Assembly: GCA_964627795.1 (NCBI GenBank)
Contig: CAZVLF010000005.1
Location: 87,987-151,986 of the forward strand
Direction: 5' to 3'
From: CANDYO01 sp964627795
Lineage (GTDB): Bacteria > Pseudomonadota > Alphaproteobacteria > Rickettsiales > CANDYO01
DNA: 64,000 nucleotides
Shown here: one piece after another, positions 60,560-64,000 of the stretch
Layout: each line of letters opens with the position of its first letter
How positions within the stretch are numbered: the first letter of the stretch is position 1
Translations under genes and position numbers: made by a program
The notes under the pieces: model-generated
Databases searched by the model: none
What the model was told of the DNA's origin: nothing
The model's input: the letters and a program-made list of their open reading frames with translations, nothing else

Positions 60560-62047
60560 AGTATGATTTTCAAACTTGATTGATTTTATTAAGCGATCAG
60601 GCTAGGTATTTACATGAATTTAATATTTCTTCTGAAAGAATTATAGATATTGAAAGCTTAAAATTTTATATCAAATATTTAGTTCAAAAAAAAGCTTATT
60701 ATGAAAGTGAAATCACAATAGTTAGAAACGTAGCTAATTTCAAAGATATATTAAGTATTTTAGTGTTATTCCGGGATTAGAAGAAGAATGTGCTAAAAGA
60801 ATTTTAGCTGCCATGCATAATTGTGAGAATTTTAAAGGAGAAGATATTTTTGAATTTATATATCTTTTAGCTAAAGAAGGAGAGATTTTATTATTGCTTC
60901 AATTAGATTTACAAAATTTAAAAAGATTCCTTAATGGTTTCGCATTTAATGAGGAAGAAAACATAAATAAAATAAATTTAATAATAAGTAAAATCCCTGA
61001 AAGTTCCTTGGCCGATGAAGTATTATTCTCAAGTGCTGTAACTTAGCTTTAACAAATGAACAATATTCTACTTCATTACCCCTAATTCATAATATTGAGC
61101 GCTTAGAAAGAATTTGTGATAATGAATTAAATTTAAGGTATGTATTAAATGATTATAGTGAATCTAACATAGAATTTGATTTTGCTGGTATTGAAAATAA
61201 TAGCTTTAATATGTCTTTTATGAAGAAGTATATAGAAATATTATATGCTTTAAAATTCATACTAACTAGTAGCGATATAATAAATTATTATTTCTATAGA
61301 TTAAACATAAGTTATAAATTACCCCTTTATAAAAATTCCTCCTTCTTACTGCAATTGATATTATGGCTGGGACTACTGCTAATAAAATTTTTGATTATAA
61401 ATTATATTTAATTAGTCTAGATATAGGTAAGAATATCATATTTTATATAGCAGATTTAAACTTTAGATTGGTTGAAAATATTCATTTAGAGAAGTTAAAA
61501 ACTAATGAAGTTAAATTTGATATTTTTTTTTGATTATATAAAGGAGTTTAAGTTAGAGGTTTTTGGTCAGTTATTATTATATACCTTAGACTTTGGCTTT
61601 AGGATCTTTTTTTATTCATATAAAAAAGAATTCACCCCTTTATAAATTTTGTTTATTGGTAAAGAAATTGGTTTAAGATTTCTTTCTTCTGCAATTATTA
61701 AGTTACATTCTCATCTAGATTATTTAAGCGATCATAAAAATTCTACAACTTTAAATATAATCAGCCCTAAAGTTGCTATGATCACTACTTTGGCGATTGG
61801 AATAATAGATTTATTCTATAGCCCCTCTAAAAGTTTAATATAGAGAACCGGTAAAGCTTTATCTTATTTAGGATTAGGAATTTTGAGTGAAAAAATTACA
61901 GAGTCATTTATTAAAAATGATGTCAGAGGAAAAATAAATGAATTTATCGGTTATGCTTCTGCAAATATAATTGGATTATATGGTGAAGCCCAAGAAAATA
62001 TTGTTGGGCTAGCTGATCATGCTAATCTAGTTTTATCTGATGTTTAG
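60560..62047 (+). pseudogene. Large decayed gene of unknown function
   Basis: Open stretches in changing frames lie at 60580-60780, 60813-61046, 61211-61411, 61649-61843 and to a stop at 62047. They read as one helical protein, for example RYLHEFNISSERIIDIESLK, NCENFKGEDIFEFIYLLAKE, SLADEVLFSSAVT, GLRFLSSAIIKLHSHLDYLS and IGLYGEAQENIVGLADHANL. At least four frameshifts or stops separate them. No family is recognised. The hydrophobic helices near the end recall effector-like or membrane-associated proteins. The last 15 bases overlap the convergent patatin gene. Confidence 0.55.
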
Positions 62048-62944
62048 TTTCTTTAAATTATATATAATTTGTGGCAAAGCTTGAATAGCAGCTTTTTTAC
62101 CTAATAGATACAGCTCGTCTTTTTTATCATCTTCAAATGTTCCATGTCCGTTTAAATTAGGGTGTATATCTATATCTGCTTGGCTTGACTGAATCCTAGA
62201 AAGTTTATAATAAGAAAACCACAATGCTCTATAAGTTAACTCAAGCATGTTGTTTGATTTTTGAGTTTCGGGTAGATTATTGATATCAATAGCAATTATA
62301 AGTTTTGGCTTATAGTGCTTTGCCGTTTCAACTGGTACAGGTTCAACTATACCACCATCGATAAGTGTTCTTCCATATATTTTTACTGGAGAAAATATTG
62401 GAGGAATTGCAGATGAGGCTCTAACGGCTGGAGCAATAGGGCCATCCTTTATTGTATATTTCATTCCTGTTTCTTCATCTACTGTTACTACAACAAGTGG
62501 TATTTTTAGTTCATGAAAATTTTTAGCAGTTAAATTTTTAGCAATAAAGTCTTCATAAGCTTGTCCTGTAACAAATGAGGAAACAGATGTTAGCATTTGG
62601 AGTGTACTCATTAAAGAGAAATCAAGAAGTTGATCACTTTTAGCTTTAAATAATATATTTTTGGTTTTTTTGATATCCTTATTATCAGCATAAAAAGCAC
62701 CTACAGCGCTTCCTGCGCTTGTTCCAACAATTAAATCAATGGGGATATTATATTCTTCAAGAACTTCTATTGCGCCTAAATGAGCAAAGCCTTTTGAACC
62801 TCCGCCACCTAAAACTAGAGCAACATCAATATTTTCTATCTTAGATATATTTTTAGGTTCAGAAAAAGGAAGCTTAGGCTTCGCTTGATGACAATGAGAA
62901 AGAAAAATAATAATTGCAATTTTGAGTAAAGCTCTTTTTACCAT
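62033..62944 (-). CDS. Patatin-like phospholipase, RssA type
   Basis: The 303-residue protein has the patatin motifs: LVLGGGGSKGFAHLGAIEVL (oxyanion hole, GGGGxxG), the nucleophile VGTSAGSAVG (Ser76) and the catalytic aspartate in LIDGGIVEPVPVE. A hydrophobic N-terminus ends in LSHC (Cys18), which looks like a poor lipobox, so it is exported or anchored. Such enzymes cleave phospholipid acyl chains. Secreted patatins of Rickettsia help escape from vacuoles, but this short RssA-like form may be housekeeping. Confidence 0.85.
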   Translation of the reverse strand: MVKRALLKIAIIIFLSHCHQAKPKLPFSEPKNISKIENIDVALVLGGGGSKGFAHLGAIEVLEEYNIPIDLIVGTSAGSAVGAFYADNKDIKKTKNILFKAKSDQLLDFSLMSTLQMLTSVSSFVTGQAYEDFIAKNLTAKNFHELKIPLVVVTVDEETGMKYTIKDGPIAPAVRASSAIPPIFSPVKIYGRTLIDGGIVEPVPVETAKHYKPKLIIAIDINNLPETQKSNNMLELTYRALWFSYYKLSRIQSSQADIDIHPNLNGHGTFEDDKKDELYLLGKKAAIQALPQIIYNLKKLNIR

Positions 62945-63344
62945 AATATTACCGCTACAATATTTATATAATAACTAGGCTTTATATACCAAGCACTATA
63001 CGTGTTTACTATGTATATAAATAATAACATAACTTATACCCAATTCTATATATTTATAGTTATGCCTAAATACATAGAGGAAATATTTATTACACTATTT
63101 TAGCTTTCCTTATACATATATGACGAAATATAAGCTGATATAGATGTGAATTATAAGTGAAATGAATCAAATAATTACAAATCAATAGAGAAAATTTTTA
63201 AGTCTTACAACAAAAAACTAGCAATATAAGAGCAAAATAAAAGAAAAAGGAGAAAAACTAACGATTAAATACAAGGAAAAATAAGGGCTGTAGAGGGGGT
63301 GTAAAAAAAAGTTGAAAAAAATGAAAAAAAAATGAATTTAGCTG
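62945..63344. other. Intergenic region upstream of the rRNA promoter
   Basis: These 400 bases hold no convincing gene. They are strongly AT-rich, with poly-A tracts just before the 23S promoter (63305-63332). Such A tracts could serve as an UP element. No 16S rRNA or tRNA gene is present. Confidence 0.6.
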
Positions 63345-63373
63345 TTGACATGCGTCCTAATTGGAGATATAAA
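63345..63373 (+). promoter_or_regulatory. rRNA promoter
   Basis: A perfect -35 TTGACA (63345-63350) is followed after 17 bases by -10 TATAAA (63368-63373). The transcript would start near 63380, giving a leader of about 135 bases before mature 23S rRNA. A-rich tracts upstream could act as an UP element. A promoter so near 23S shows that this gene is transcribed apart from 16S. Confidence 0.75.
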
Positions 63374-63516
63374 TACTGACCTACACGGATGGCAAAACAA
63401 AAGAAAAACCTGGTGTAGATGAGATGTATAAAATAGTGAATATAACAACAACCGCAATTTAATTTCATTGAGATGATGTAGATTTAATTCTGCACGTAAA
63501 AGTTATTAGATGCATG

Positions 63517-64000
<484 letters not shown>

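Noticed and set aside
63265..63468. Minus-strand ORF of 67 codons just before 23S rRNA
   Set aside because: It covers the rRNA promoter and leader, with no ribosome binding site; it is a chance frame in a regulatory region.

Overview
The window is AT-rich, densely pseudogenised DNA that fits a member of the order Rickettsiales, probably family Rickettsiaceae. Three things point there. A 23S rRNA gene begins at about 63517 with its own promoter and no 16S or spacer tRNA in front of it, matching the split rRNA operons of that order. The left end carries TraL and TraA-like genes and a P4-type integrase like those of Rickettsiales amplified genetic elements. The rest mixes host-directed protein types (ankyrin, leucine-rich repeat, Ulp1-like protease, patatin) with many decaying genes. 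I could run no searches, so the family placement is inference.

Positions 1-30600 look like one integrative element or a stack of them. The right edge is a 45-bp copy of the 3' end of a tRNA-Lys gene (30552-30596) beside an intact integrase (29232-30386) and an AbiEi/AbiEii-type toxin-antitoxin pair (27554-29171). A decayed second copy of the same integrase-antitoxin-toxin module lies in direct orientation at 299-1690, fused to the end of a shortened traL. Next come conjugation and regulatory genes (1685-4526), then about 23 kb of cargo. The cargo is a set of small-molecule group-transfer and hydrolysis enzymes: about ten GNAT acetyltransferase genes, three antibiotic-type phosphotransferases, a sulfotransferase, a methyltransferase, an ABC-F protein with a leader-peptide attenuator, a Bcr/CflA-type exporter, a degenerate class D beta-lactamase, two Nudix hydrolases, a MazG-like enzyme, a phosphatase and an SDR. 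Many are translationally coupled. They read as a resistance or detoxification island rather than a biosynthetic pathway.

Positions 30600-49000 are a second accessory zone: a 1044-residue protein with a C-terminal Ulp1-like cysteine protease domain, an ankyrin protein, a 577-residue HExxH protein, an ABC exporter, a 2H phosphoesterase, an alkylation-repair pair (Ogt-type methyltransferase and AlkD) and many broken genes. At 48078-49762 a Crp/Fnr regulator gene sits beside two perfect TTGAT-N4-ATCAA sites, one before a small lipoprotein gene and one before an Hsp20 gene that carries a nonsense codon.

Positions 50454-57883 hold a compact biotin region on the minus strand: birA, then bioB-bioF-bioC-bioD-bioA and an EstC-like alpha/beta hydrolase in the place of BioH, followed by a PanE-like gene with its own promoter. 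A near-consensus BirA operator overlaps the -35 box of the bioB promoter, so the operon is probably self-regulated by biotin. After birA come a small lysine-rich protein, a membrane-anchored FkbM-type methyltransferase, a second hydroxyurea/streptomycin-type kinase, a fully decayed gene (60560-62047), a patatin phospholipase and the 23S rRNA gene, which runs off the right edge.
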